From JALYUM01 sp036688685 (lineage in GTDB: Bacteria; Pseudomonadota; Gammaproteobacteria; Burkholderiales; Burkholderiaceae_D): a DNA stretch of 64,000 bases. The stretch lies in contig NZ_JAQQPS010000016.1 of NCBI RefSeq assembly GCF_036688685.1, positions 1 through 64,000 on the forward strand, in the 5' to 3' direction. This document shows positions 8,697-16,978 of this stretch, in pieces (positions within the stretch are counted from its first letter, which is position 1; every line of letters begins with the position of its first letter). Below the pieces are notes generated by a model that had not been told where the DNA came from, ran no database searches, and saw only the letters and a list, made by a program, of their open reading frames with translations. The position numbers and the translations under genes were made by a program.

Positions 8697-9412
8697 GGGG
8701 CGCAGCACTTTCCGCTGTCGTGGCGACCGCATGCGCACTGATGGCGGGCGCCGCGCCGGCCAGCGACCTGCCGCAGTTTCCGTTCGTGCATACCAGTGGC
8801 TCGGCCTATATCAACGCGCTGGCCGATATCGGTGAAATCGATATGGAACTGTCCTCGCCCGACCAGAACGCGGACGCGGCGTGGACTGCGTTGGAGAGCC
8901 GGCTGACCGAGGTGCGGGCGCTGCTCGCGCAACAGGGTCTGCCCGTTGCCGATGTCGACGTGCAAAGCATCGTGCGTGGCCCACGCAAGCAGGACGGCAC
9001 GCCAGCGGCCAACCCGGCGAACTTCTACACCAGTTGTACACTGCACCTGACGGTGCGCGATGTATCGAAATGGGCCGGCCTGGTGGCGCCGCTGCTGAAG
9101 ATGCCCGAGGTGACCCAGTTCAGCGTGACATTCTCGCGCAGCGATCGGCGCCAGATCGAAACCGAGCTGGTAGCCAGCGCACTGGCCGATGCGCGGCGCA
9201 AGGCGGACGACCTGGCGCGTGGTGCCGGCCGCCAGCTTGGCCAGGCAAACGGTGTCGCGCTGGCCCCGATCAGGAATTTGTCGGCGCTGTTCGGCTTTTC
9301 CAGCGCCGAAGGGTATCGCCAGCGCCGCCCCAGTATGGACGCAGGCGATTACACGCTGGTCGCGCCTGTCCGGCTGGTGCAGGATGTGGACGTGATCTAC
9401 AAACTGAAATGA
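8693..9412 (+). CDS. SIMPL (DUF541) domain periplasmic protein
   Basis: Exported protein of 239 residues with a signal peptide (MRGAALSAVVATACALMAGA, cleavage after APA). The body matches the SIMPL/DUF541 family: a GSAYINALADIGEIDMELSS strand, a long helix with LTEVRALLAQQGL, VDVQSIV, and the repeated ALADARRKADDLARGAGRQL helix. The family includes bacterial periplasmic BP26-like proteins of uncertain role. The ATG overlaps the stop of the M56 peptidase gene, so it is the third gene of this operon. Its place there hints at an envelope-stress role, which is inference. Confidence 0.8.
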   Translation: MRGAALSAVVATACALMAGAAPASDLPQFPFVHTSGSAYINALADIGEIDMELSSPDQNADAAWTALESRLTEVRALLAQQGLPVADVDVQSIVRGPRKQDGTPAANPANFYTSCTLHLTVRDVSKWAGLVAPLLKMPEVTQFSVTFSRSDRRQIETELVASALADARRKADDLARGAGRQLGQANGVALAPIRNLSALFGFSSAEGYRQRRPSMDAGDYTLVAPVRLVQDVDVIYKLK

Positions 9413-9558
9413 TGGCGCCGCACTACCTCGGTCAGCATTCGGCACCGGCCTGACAACGAAAGCGCGTCGCAGTTCTCCCGCGAAGGCTTGTCAAAATTCC
9501 AGTATATTGCGGCATGCACCGCGTCGGATGCGGCGCGCCACCGTCAACCAGGAATGCA

Positions 9559-10815
9559 ATGTCAGCCTTCGATAAAACGTCCCCGAAACCGCCCACGATT
9601 GCTTTCACCGGCTACCAGAAATTCGTCGCCGGCCTGCTCGCCTTCCTGCAATTTGCCGTCATCCTCGACTTCATGGTCATGTCGCCGCTGGGCGCCGTCA
9701 TCATGCCGTCGCTGGGCATCTCGCCGGCCAAATTCGGCATCGTGGTGTCTGCCTATGCGTTCAGCGCCGGCCTGTCCGGCTTGCTGGCGGCGGGCTTTGC
9801 CGACCGCTTCGACCGCAAAAAATTGCTGCTGTTCTTTTATGTCGGCTTCCTGTGCGGCACCCTGTGGTGCGGCCTGGCGCGCTCATTCGAAGCGATGCTG
9901 GCGGCGCGCATCGTCACCGGCCTTTTTGGCGGCGTGATCGGCTCGGTGCTGCTGGCCATTGCCACTGACCTGTACGCACCCGCCCTGCGTGGCCGCGTGA
10001 TGGGCATCATCCAGACCGCGTTTGCCGCCAGCCAGGTGATGGGCATTCCGGTCGCCCTGTACCTGTCGAACCATTTTGACTGGCACGCGCCGTTCTTCCT
10101 GATTGTCGGCGTCGGCGCGGTGGGCGGCATGCTGCTGGCCTGGAAACTGGAACCGGTCGATGCCCATTTAAAAGGGCAAACCAGCGCGAATGCCTTGCAG
10201 CACCTGGTCGCCACCGTGACCGACCGGCGCCACCTGCCCGCGCTGGCCACCACCTGCCTCCTGGCCACCGGCGGCTTCATGCTGATGCCGTTCAGCAGCG
10301 TCTTCACCGTGAACAACCTCGGCATTGGCATCGAAAAACTGCCGACGATTTATCTGATCACGGGCCTGTGCACGATTTTCGTTGGCCCGCTGATCGGCAA
10401 GCTGTCCGACCGATTCGGCAAGATGCCGGTGTTTTATTTCGGCAGCCTGGTGACCATCGTCATGGTGCTGACCTACACCCACCTGTCCATCGTGCCGCTG
10501 CCAGTGGTCATCGCCGTCAACGTCGTCATGTTCCTGGGTATTTTTTCGCGCATGATTCCCTACCAGGCGCTGGCGGCGGCGGTGCCGGAAGCGGGCATGC
10601 GCGGTTCCTTCAATGCGATCAGCGCATCGTTGCAGCAATTGTCGGGTGGACTGGCGGCGGTCATCGCGGGGCACCTGGTGAGCACCGGTGCGGACGGCAG
10701 GCTGCAGGGTTTCCCGCTGGTCGGCTATGTCGTGGTCGGCACGACGATCGTGGCGGGGTTTCTGGTGACACAAGTAAATAAGGAATTGCAATCGCGCGAG
10801 GCAGCGCCGGCCTGA
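9559..10815 (+). CDS. MFS transporter
   Basis: Major facilitator superfamily carrier of 418 residues with about twelve hydrophobic segments. The loop 2-3 signature is ADRFDRKKLLLF near residue 90. The second half carries GKLSDRFGKMPVFYF at the equivalent position. AGGAA precedes the ATG by a few bases. The hydrophobicity and drug:H+ antiporter-like motifs suggest a small-molecule exporter, but the substrate is unknown. It converges on the pqqA-like gene and does not share its strand. Confidence 0.85.
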   Translation: MSAFDKTSPKPPTIAFTGYQKFVAGLLAFLQFAVILDFMVMSPLGAVIMPSLGISPAKFGIVVSAYAFSAGLSGLLAAGFADRFDRKKLLLFFYVGFLCGTLWCGLARSFEAMLAARIVTGLFGGVIGSVLLAIATDLYAPALRGRVMGIIQTAFAASQVMGIPVALYLSNHFDWHAPFFLIVGVGAVGGMLLAWKLEPVDAHLKGQTSANALQHLVATVTDRRHLPALATTCLLATGGFMLMPFSSVFTVNNLGIGIEKLPTIYLITGLCTIFVGPLIGKLSDRFGKMPVFYFGSLVTIVMVLTYTHLSIVPLPVVIAVNVVMFLGIFSRMIPYQALAAAVPEAGMRGSFNAISASLQQLSGGLAAVIAGHLVSTGADGRLQGFPLVGYVVVGTTIVAGFLVTQVNKELQSREAAPA

Positions 10816-10842
10816 TGCTGCCGGCGCGCCTGGCGCGTCGCG

Positions 10843-10917
10843 TTAGCGGTTGGCGATGTACAGCGTGATTTCAAAGCCAAAACGCCAGTCGCTGCATTCA
10901 GGTTTGGTCCATTTCAT
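10843..10917 (-). CDS. pqqA: Coenzyme PQQ precursor peptide PqqA (orphan)
   Basis: A 24-residue peptide beginning MKWTKPE and ending FGFEITLYIANR. PqqA is the ribosomal precursor whose glutamate and tyrosine are cross-linked by PqqE and cut out to form pyrroloquinoline quinone. The invariant E-x3-Y pair is present as E16 and Y20 in the usual FGFExTxYxANR context. The ATG is preceded by AAGGAG with six bases between, a strong ribosome site. Residues 8-11 (CSDW) differ from the more usual (A/F)xDL. No pqqB, C, D or E is adjacent: an acyltransferase lies upstream and an MFS gene converges from the other side. A second peptide copy or a detached precursor gene is likely. Confidence 0.88.
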   Translation of the reverse strand: MKWTKPECSDWRFGFEITLYIANR

Positions 10918-11031
10918 GGTGGTCTCCTTGATTCGTGATGGGATGGGCGAGCAATTGCACAGAGTTACCTGCAATATCCGTGCCTCCCCAAGAGGCATAG
11001 CGGCGCACGCTGCGGACGTGGCGGCGCTGTG

Positions 11032-12159
11032 TCAAAAGTGAACAGGCAGCTGGCGACGATGGGACACTTGCACGCCGCGCGCCAGCCCGGGGCGCTCGAC
11101 CAGCAGGTGCAGCACGCCTGCCACAACGAATGCCGCCAGCAACTTGAGCGCCAGCGCCGGCATGGCATCCAGGTCGGCGTGTGCATCCACCCAATAAAAC
11201 ACTTGCTTGTTGGTCAGGTAGAGGCAATACGCCAGCGTGGCCACCGCCCGCGCGCCAGGCCAGCGCCAGTGCGTCATGGCATCGCTGAGGACCGCGCCCA
11301 GCAGGCAGGCCAGACTGGCCGACAGCAGGGGAAAGCCCAGCATGGCGCCGGCAGCGCTGGTGAAGTCGAGCGCGAGGCTGGCCGCCATCCCGAGCGCGCC
11401 GAATAGCAACAACAGCCAGCCGCGCGCCATCAGCGCCGTCCACCAGCGTCCCCTGAACACGCGCACCGACGCCAGTACCACGCCCATCCATAAGCCGTCG
11501 AGCCGGTTCCAGGTCGGGTTATAGATGCGCTCGACATAGGCCAGCACCCCATCGCCGCCGGCGGCAATGGCGGGCGCCACGGCGTCGTACCAGGCCCAGC
11601 CACGCAGCACGATGCCGCCAATCAGCAAGAGGACGGCACACCCCGCGACCCGGCGCGCATCCGGCGCACGCGCAAGCAGCCACACTACGGCTGGCAGCAG
11701 CAGATAAAAATGCTCTTCGACACACAGCGACCACGCATGGGAAAACGCGCGCTGGCGGGCGTAGTCGGGCAACAGGTTGGTAGTGAATGTCAGGAATTGC
11801 CACAACGGCGCCATGGCGTCGCTTTCGCGCCAGGCCGGCACGGCCAAATAAAGTGCCAGCACGGCGAGATAGGCGGGCAGGATACGCCAGGCGCGGCGCT
11901 GGAAGAAAAGGCCCCAGTCGGGCTGTCGTCCGGCGCCATACGGGCGCAGCACTTGCAGCCCGATCAGGTAGCCGCTCAGCACAAAAAACAGGTCGACGCC
12001 CATCCAGCCGTGGTGCGTCCAGGCCGGCAAGCGCAGGTCGGAACCGTCGAGATGGTAAGCCATCACCCACAGAATGGCGACTGCGCGCAGGAAGTCGATG
12101 CCGGCGTGACGGTGGCTTATCGGCGTCCGGTTTTGGGCGTATTCTGTGTGATCAATCAT
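11032..12159 (-). CDS. Acyltransferase family protein (OafA/YrhL type)
   Basis: Integral membrane O-acyltransferase of about 375 residues with roughly ten hydrophobic segments. It starts with the family signature HAGIDFLRAVAILWVMAYHL (residue about 20). It then shows WMGVDLFFVLSGYLIG and the FFQRRAWRILPAY segment. The HAWSLCVEEHFYLLLP region fits the acyltransferase-3 family. Such proteins acetylate or acylate surface polysaccharides, LPS or peptidoglycan; the substrate here is unknown. The start is uncertain: ATG 12159 has no clear ribosome site, and ATGs at 12186 and 12201 are in frame but overlap the divergent GST gene. Confidence 0.82.
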   Translation of the reverse strand: MIDHTEYAQNRTPISHRHAGIDFLRAVAILWVMAYHLDGSDLRLPAWTHHGWMGVDLFFVLSGYLIGLQVLRPYGAGRQPDWGLFFQRRAWRILPAYLAVLALYLAVPAWRESDAMAPLWQFLTFTTNLLPDYARQRAFSHAWSLCVEEHFYLLLPAVVWLLARAPDARRVAGCAVLLLIGGIVLRGWAWYDAVAPAIAAGGDGVLAYVERIYNPTWNRLDGLWMGVVLASVRVFRGRWWTALMARGWLLLLFGALGMAASLALDFTSAAGAMLGFPLLSASLACLLGAVLSDAMTHWRWPGARAVATLAYCLYLTNKQVFYWVDAHADLDAMPALALKLLAAFVVAGVLHLLVERPGLARGVQVSHRRQLPVHF

Positions 12160-12174
12160 ACAAGGAGAACCGTC

Positions 12175-12804
12175 GTGGATCGTCATGTTACTTTGTTTCA
12201 TGCACCCAATACCCGCTCGGCAGGCGCCCGGGTTTTATTGGAAGAACTGGGCGCCGATTACGCCCTGCATACGGTCAACTTCAAAAAAAACGAGCAGCGC
12301 GACGCGGCCTATCTGGCGGTCAATCCGATGGGCAAGGTGCCGGCCATTGCGCATGGTGACGCGCTGGTCACCGAGCAGCCCGCCATCTACATTTTTCTGG
12401 CCGACCTGTATGCCGACCGCGGCCTGGCGCCGGCGCTGGACGATCCCCTGCGCGGGCCCTATCTGCGCTGGATGGTGTTTTATGGTTCGAGCTTCGAGCC
12501 GGCGCTGATCGACAAGTCGCTCAAGCGCGAACCGGCACCGCCGTCGTTCTGTCCGTATGGCGACTACGACACCATGCTGGGCACCTTGACGGCGCAGTTG
12601 CGCAAGGGGCCGTATCTGCTGGGTGAGCGTTTTACGGCGGTCGATGTGCTGTGGGGGATGGCGCTGGGCTGGACCGTGGCGTTCAAGCTGGTGCCGGAGT
12701 TGCCCGAGATTGTCGCGTACGTGAAGCGGGTGAAGGAGCGGCCGGCGGCCATCAAGGCCGCCGCCCTGGATGCAGCCCTGGCGACGGAGCTGAGCGCGGT
12801 TTAG
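12175..12804 (+). CDS. Glutathione S-transferase family protein
   Basis: Cytosolic GST-like protein of 209 residues. The thioredoxin-fold N-domain starts VTLFHAPNTRSAGARVLLEE and includes the cis-proline NPMGKVPAI loop near residue 55 and the TEQPAIYIFLAD glutathione-binding segment. The helical C-domain contains GPYLLGERFTAVDVLWG. The GTG at 12175 is chosen because AAGGAGA lies six to seven bases upstream and the fold begins right after it. The gene is divergent from the acyltransferase and is followed by a palindromic repeat that may act as terminator. Confidence 0.85.
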   Translation: MDRHVTLFHAPNTRSAGARVLLEELGADYALHTVNFKKNEQRDAAYLAVNPMGKVPAIAHGDALVTEQPAIYIFLADLYADRGLAPALDDPLRGPYLRWMVFYGSSFEPALIDKSLKREPAPPSFCPYGDYDTMLGTLTAQLRKGPYLLGERFTAVDVLWGMALGWTVAFKLVPELPEIVAYVKRVKERPAAIKAAALDAALATELSAV

Positions 12805-12810
12805 CACGCT

Positions 12811-12847
12811 CAGCATAGGCCCCGGCTTTCGCCGGGGTGACGGTTTT
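12811..12847. repeat. REP-like palindromic repeat, copy 1
   Basis: Extragenic palindrome CAGCATAGGCCCCGGC-TTTC-GCCGGGGTGACGGTTTT between the GST and M14 genes, which converge on it. The same unit recurs twice, in inverted orientation, at 41036-41127. The GC-rich stem followed by GTTTT may also end GST transcription. Confidence 0.7.
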
Positions 12848-12851
12848 GCAT

Positions 12852-14624
12852 TTAGTGGGTACTGCTCGGCGCCACGTCCATGCGCATCACCGGGTACAAA
12901 TTCAAACGCTCGTCCCACGAGGTGTGGCGGCGGGCGAAGAATTCGAGGCGGGCATGCGGATTTTTCGCGAAGGCGGGGTCGGTGGCAACCTTGTTGCGGA
13001 ACGCGGCAGCCAGCGCCGGGTCGGCCGCCATCTGTTCGCGCGCCACGTCTTCGGCCACGTACTCTTCCATGTATTCCTTCGGCTCGAAGGCATTGTTAAA
13101 CAGCCCCCAGGCGAGCAAGGAATCGGGCGCCAGCGGCTCAAACATCGCCACCACGAGGCGCGCCTTCGGCTGCGCGACCGGCACGAACAGCGCACCTTTT
13201 GCCACCTTGCGCGACTCGGTTTTCCAGCTGCCCTTGAGCGCCAGGCGCTGGTGCGATTCCACCGATTTCACGCCAAACGTGGCGACGTCGGCGCGGAAGG
13301 TTTCGACCGGGGCCGCATCGATTGCCGCACCCAGGGTCCGGTACACGATGCCGTGCTGGGCCAGCTTGCGGCCAACCATGGCGGCGAACGCGGCCGGCAC
13401 CAGGTAGCCGGCGCGCGGCGCGTTGACGACCAGGTCCGGCACCACCTCGTCGCGCAGCGGCACGTGCCAGACCTGCGGCGTGGTTTCGTCGTAGTGCGTC
13501 ATCAGCATGCCGGACACATCCGACATGCTGCGCGTGTAGGCATAGCCCTTGAAGTCGACCATGGTGGTCTTGTCGGTGGTTTTGTAGGTCAGCGTGACCG
13601 GCTGGCCGCCCAGCGCCACGGCGCGTGCATCGGCCGCAGCGGCCATCTGCTGCCATTGTTTGCCATGCGCGGCAACCTGCTCGAGCACCGACACGAAGGC
13701 GTTGTGGGTAATCCGCACGCGGGTCGGGTAATCTTTCCACGAGTGGGTTTCGACCAGCATCGCCAGCCGGTTGCGCAGCTGAAAATAGCCGGTCGAGAAG
13801 CGCGGGTCGGACACGCCATCGACGAAGCCCGAGGCCGGATCGTCGGTGGTGGCGAACGACATGTAGTAGGCCTGCGGCATCGAGCCCTGCTTGCGGATGG
13901 TATCGATCACGCCGTCGCGCCAGGCGATGCCGGCCGCGCGCAATTGCGGGTCGCCCGAATACACCGGCTCGACCTGGATCGACACATCGTGCTGGAACTT
14001 GGCGCCGTCGGTGACGTGCAGGTCGACATAGGCGATCGGATCCCAGGCATTGACCAGCGCCAGCATGGCCTGCATTTCCGGCGCGTCGGCTTTGACGTAG
14101 TCACGGTTCAGATTGAAATTCTGCGCCGTGGTGCGCCAGCCCATCTCGACCGGGCCGCGCTGGTTCGGGCGGTTGTTTTTGGTAAAGCGCTCGTGGCCGT
14201 CGACGTTGAACACCGGCACGAAAATCAGCACCTGCTGGTCGAGTGCACCCTTGGCCAGTTTGCCCTCGAGCATTTCGCGCAGGGCCTGGAAGCCGGCGTC
14301 CTTGCCATCGATTTCACCGGCGTGGATGCCGCCCTGGATCAGCGTCACCGGCAAGCCGCGTTGCTTGGCGGCCTGCGCCGTGAACGCGCCGCTGCGCGTG
14401 GCGACCAGCGCCAGCATCGGCCGGTTTTCCGGCGTGCGGCCAAATTCGATGCAGCGTACGGCGCCTGGATATGCCTTCTGGAACGCCGCGCACAGTTGCT
14501 CGACTTCTGCATAGCGGCCGGTGGCGGTGAAGCCGGAGCGTTCGGACACGGTGCTCAACTCTGGCGCGGACAAGGCCAGGGGCGCGCCGGCCATCAGGAC
14601 AAGCAATAAGGCGGGACGAATCAT
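12852..14624 (-). CDS. M14 family zinc carboxypeptidase, exported
   Basis: Exported metallocarboxypeptidase of 590 residues with a signal peptide of about 19 residues (ending ALSA). Zinc ligands H101 and E104 are in GGIHAGEIDGKD, and H203 in YVDLHVTDG. The catalytic glutamate is probably in MLVETHSWKDY near residue 295. N/R substrate-binding residues occur in FNLNRDYVKADAPE. The C-terminal 250 residues are an extra domain of unknown role. The gene has a well-formed TATAAT at 14658-14663 and GGAG before the start. It lies downstream of another exported peptidase but is separated from it by a terminator. Confidence 0.87.
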   Translation of the reverse strand: MIRPALLLVLMAGAPLALSAPELSTVSERSGFTATGRYAEVEQLCAAFQKAYPGAVRCIEFGRTPENRPMLALVATRSGAFTAQAAKQRGLPVTLIQGGIHAGEIDGKDAGFQALREMLEGKLAKGALDQQVLIFVPVFNVDGHERFTKNNRPNQRGPVEMGWRTTAQNFNLNRDYVKADAPEMQAMLALVNAWDPIAYVDLHVTDGAKFQHDVSIQVEPVYSGDPQLRAAGIAWRDGVIDTIRKQGSMPQAYYMSFATTDDPASGFVDGVSDPRFSTGYFQLRNRLAMLVETHSWKDYPTRVRITHNAFVSVLEQVAAHGKQWQQMAAAADARAVALGGQPVTLTYKTTDKTTMVDFKGYAYTRSMSDVSGMLMTHYDETTPQVWHVPLRDEVVPDLVVNAPRAGYLVPAAFAAMVGRKLAQHGIVYRTLGAAIDAAPVETFRADVATFGVKSVESHQRLALKGSWKTESRKVAKGALFVPVAQPKARLVVAMFEPLAPDSLLAWGLFNNAFEPKEYMEEYVAEDVAREQMAADPALAAAFRNKVATDPAFAKNPHARLEFFARRHTSWDERLNLYPVMRMDVAPSSTH

Positions 14625-14656
14625 CGAACGGACTCCGGCAAAGTGACAAAGAGTTA

Positions 14657-14673
14657 AATTATAGTCGTTGCCG
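14657..14673 (-). promoter_or_regulatory. Promoter (-10 element) of the M14 peptidase gene
   Basis: Minus-strand reading CGGCAACGACTATAATTT holds a perfect TATAAT (14658-14663) about 33 bp before the ATG. The -35 is poor. The same CGGC(A/C)ACGACTATAATT block lies before the S41 gene at 16300, so a shared activator or recent duplication is possible. Confidence 0.6.
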
Positions 14674-14688
14674 AATTAAAAATTGCCG

Positions 14689-14718
14689 AAAAAAAAGCCA
14701 GCTTGCGAGGCTGGCTTT
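14689..14718 (-). terminator. Rho-independent terminator of the S41 peptidase gene
   Basis: Perfect nine-base stem AAAGCCAGC (14694-14702) with GCTGGCTTT (14710-14718) and a seven-base loop. On the minus strand it is followed by a run of eight T. Confidence 0.88.
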
Positions 14719-14737
14719 GGCGGTGCTCAGAGCCCGC

Positions 14738-16300
14738 TTACCGGGCGCTGCGCACAATCGACAGGCCGGACACGAATGGTCGCACCATCTGCAGCGGCGT
14801 CGTTGCTTGTGCGGTGGCGCTGCTTGAGGCCACCGGGCAGACGCCGGTGGCGCGGTACTGCAGCGCCGCGGCCAATAAACCTTCGCTGGTGTCGCCCACG
14901 GCATGCTGTAAGTCGTCCGCCACCGTGCAGGTCGGCGCGAAGCCATCGGCATAGTCGCCGAAACCCTTCTGGTTGACGCCCTGGAACTGGATCGCGAAAT
15001 AGGTCGTGCCGCAGTTGTCGACCGGGGTGAAGGCGTAGGGTTTGCCGCAGGTCTGGCCGCCGATCAGGTCAACTTGCACATCCACGCCGCGCAGGCTGTT
15101 GATGATCGATTCGCTGGCCGAGCAGGTGTCGCCCGTGGTGATCAAGGTCACGCGTTTCAGGTTCAGCGTCGGCAGTACCGTGCCGGCTGGCACCGTCGTC
15201 TGAAAGCCGTAGGCGGTCGAGCGGAACTCGTACGCTGGCTGGTCGGCGTAGCGGTCGTTGAAGATCGGCTTTTCGAACACCTTGCCTGACGTTTGCGCCG
15301 GGCCGGCGATCATGTAGGCCAGTTCGCTGGCGATGAACAGCAGGCCGCCGCCGTTGTAGCGCACGTCCAGCACCAGGTCGGTCACGCCGGCCGCTTTCAG
15401 GGTCGTGATCGAGTCGATCAGCGCACGCTCGGACACTTCGTTGTGGCTGTCGAACGTCAGGTAACCGACCTTACCGGTGGGCGTATCGATGGTTTTGGTG
15501 TTTTTCACCGGCGCCGATGTGACGGCCAGGGCCGTCAGGCTGACGTCGATGGTGGTGCCGTTGCGGTCGAGCGTGAGGCGGTGGATCTCGTTGGCTTTTT
15601 CCGGAAACAGGCCGGCGTTGATCTTGTCGACCGTGGCGGCGTCACTGCCGTTGACGAAATCGTAGCCGTCAACGGTCAACAGCTTGTCGCCGCGGCGCAG
15701 GCCGGCGGCCGCTGCCGGCGAGCCGGGTTCGACAACACTGGCAACCCAGGTGCGCGGAATATTGGCGCCGGTATTGCGCGACCAGCTGATGCCGTAGCCC
15801 AGTTCCACGCCCTGACCCGACAGGGCATTCCACTCGGCGGTGGTGTAGGTGAAATGGTATTTGTCCTTGGCCGCGCCGGACGCGGTCATCAAGGGTGTTT
15901 TCAGTGCGTTGAAGTAATCGATGGCGGTGCTGTAGTTCAGCGGGTTCAGGCTCGGCACTTCCTTGTACCAGAGATAGGTCTGGTCGATCCAGCCGCGCAG
16001 GAAGGTGCGCTCGTCGGTCAGGGTGCCTGCCTTGTCCGGGTAGCCCTTGCCAGTGAACGGGTCGATACCCGAGCGCGGCGCGGCGCAGAAATTCTGGCTG
16101 GCCAGGTATTTGGATGTATCCGGTGTCGGTGTCGTTGTCGACGGCGTTGGGGTGGGCGTCATGCTGGACGGCGTCGCGGACGACACCCCCGGGGAACCAC
16201 CGCCACCGCCGCAACCGGCAAGCAGGGCCGCGAAGGCAATCGGGAGCAGGCAAAAGCGCGTGTTGGTCAATCGACCAGTGGGTTTGGCGGTTGGTTTCAT
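14738..16300 (-). CDS. S41 family C-terminal-processing-type peptidase, lipoprotein
   Basis: Envelope lipoprotein peptidase of 520 residues. The lipobox LLAGC places the lipidated cysteine at C30, followed by a glycine and Ser/Thr/Pro-rich tether to about residue 62. A PDZ-like region contains VASVVEPGSPAAAAGLRRGD (about 186-205). The S41 core shows LVLDVRYNGGG near 310 and the nucleophile in TCSASESI (S394 of SASE). No SD is visible, and a TATAAT ends only six bases before the ATG, so the transcript may be leaderless. A TTG 30 bases downstream would give a shorter signal peptide but also lacks an SD. Confidence 0.87.
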   Translation of the reverse strand: MKPTAKPTGRLTNTRFCLLPIAFAALLAGCGGGGGSPGVSSATPSSMTPTPTPSTTTPTPDTSKYLASQNFCAAPRSGIDPFTGKGYPDKAGTLTDERTFLRGWIDQTYLWYKEVPSLNPLNYSTAIDYFNALKTPLMTASGAAKDKYHFTYTTAEWNALSGQGVELGYGISWSRNTGANIPRTWVASVVEPGSPAAAAGLRRGDKLLTVDGYDFVNGSDAATVDKINAGLFPEKANEIHRLTLDRNGTTIDVSLTALAVTSAPVKNTKTIDTPTGKVGYLTFDSHNEVSERALIDSITTLKAAGVTDLVLDVRYNGGGLLFIASELAYMIAGPAQTSGKVFEKPIFNDRYADQPAYEFRSTAYGFQTTVPAGTVLPTLNLKRVTLITTGDTCSASESIINSLRGVDVQVDLIGGQTCGKPYAFTPVDNCGTTYFAIQFQGVNQKGFGDYADGFAPTCTVADDLQHAVGDTSEGLLAAALQYRATGVCPVASSSATAQATTPLQMVRPFVSGLSIVRSAR

Positions 16301-16306
16301 TAGAGA

Positions 16307-16320
16307 ATTATAGTCGTGGC
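16307..16320 (-). promoter_or_regulatory. Promoter of the S41 gene, probably giving a leaderless mRNA
   Basis: Minus-strand GCCACGACTATAATTCTCTAATG: the TATAAT (16307-16312) is separated from the ATG by six bases, so transcription would begin at or next to the start codon. No Shine-Dalgarno sequence is present. Confidence 0.5.
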
Positions 16321-16468
16321 CGTTCCAAAATAGGCGCTCCGGAAAGCAACTTCTGCGCGTTTTCGGGCAACTTTGTTGCTACCCCGCGTCACGAATTGCG
16401 TGACTTGTTGTAGTGGCATTCGGTTATGCTGACGAAGTGGCACTTTTACCAACACTGCAAGGAAAATC

Positions 16469-16867
16469 ATGACAATCGAACTCACCCTGCTGGCATGGAC
16501 GCTAGTGCTGGCGCTTGTACAAATCGGCCTGGCGGGCATGCTGCGCACGCAGGAAACCGGCACGGCCTACAACGTCGGCCCGCGCGACCAACCGGGCCCG
16601 CCCACGCGCCCGATCACCGGCCGCGTGCAGCGCGCCCAGGCCAATCTGTTCGAAACCCTGCCGCTGTTCATCGCAGCGGTGCTGATCGCCCACGTGGCCG
16701 ACCGCGACGGCGCGCTGACGTTATGGGGTTGCTGGATGTATCTGATTGCCCGCGTTGTGTATCTGCCCCTGTACGCGTTCGGGATTCCCGTGGCGCGCAC
16801 GCTGGTGTTCATGGTCGGGACGACAGGACTGGGGCTGGTATTGGCGGCGATTCTGGGCGGCGCATAA
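16469..16867 (+). CDS. MAPEG family membrane protein
   Basis: Small integral membrane protein of 132 residues with four hydrophobic segments (about 3-24, 62-80, 82-102 and 106-130). The MAPEG (membrane-associated eicosanoid/glutathione metabolism) signature RVQRAQANLFETLPLFIAAV lies near residues 51-70. Bacterial members are mostly uncharacterised; some have glutathione transferase activity. AAGGAAAATC precedes the ATG. Its stop codon abuts the predicted 3' end of a group II intron remnant on the other strand. Confidence 0.85.
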   Translation: MTIELTLLAWTLVLALVQIGLAGMLRTQETGTAYNVGPRDQPGPPTRPITGRVQRAQANLFETLPLFIAAVLIAHVADRDGALTLWGCWMYLIARVVYLPLYAFGIPVARTLVFMVGTTGLGLVLAAILGGA

Positions 16868-16978
16868 TCGGCATAGCGGGCAGCTAAACGTAGCTGCCCC
16901 ACTGCCACACCACCCGGCATGCGGGTCCGCACCGGGCGGTTCGAGTAGTTGAGGTCAAGTGAGGCGAGGCATGCCGAG
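16868..16978 (-). mobile_element. Remnant of the 3' end of a group II intron (domains V-VI)
   Basis: Read on the minus strand, a 32-base hairpin (16940 to 16909) has a 9-bp lower stem containing CCGCC, a 2-nt bulge, a 4-bp upper stem and a 4-base loop, the layout of intron domain V. Nine bases later a perfect 9-bp hairpin (16899 to 16878) fits domain VI, followed by GCTATGCCGAT as a 3' end. The spurious peptide NRPVRTRMPGGV read across it is one I recall beside group II intron reverse transcriptases. The upstream part is missing; IS6 copy 1 begins at 16979 and presumably truncated it. Confidence 0.5.

Noticed and set aside
12837..14609. 590-residue open frame on the plus strand opposite the M14 peptidase gene
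   Set aside because: It mirrors the real gene almost exactly; its composition (many Arg, His, Gly, Ala) is the artefact expected from G/C-rich third positions, and it has no recognisable motif.
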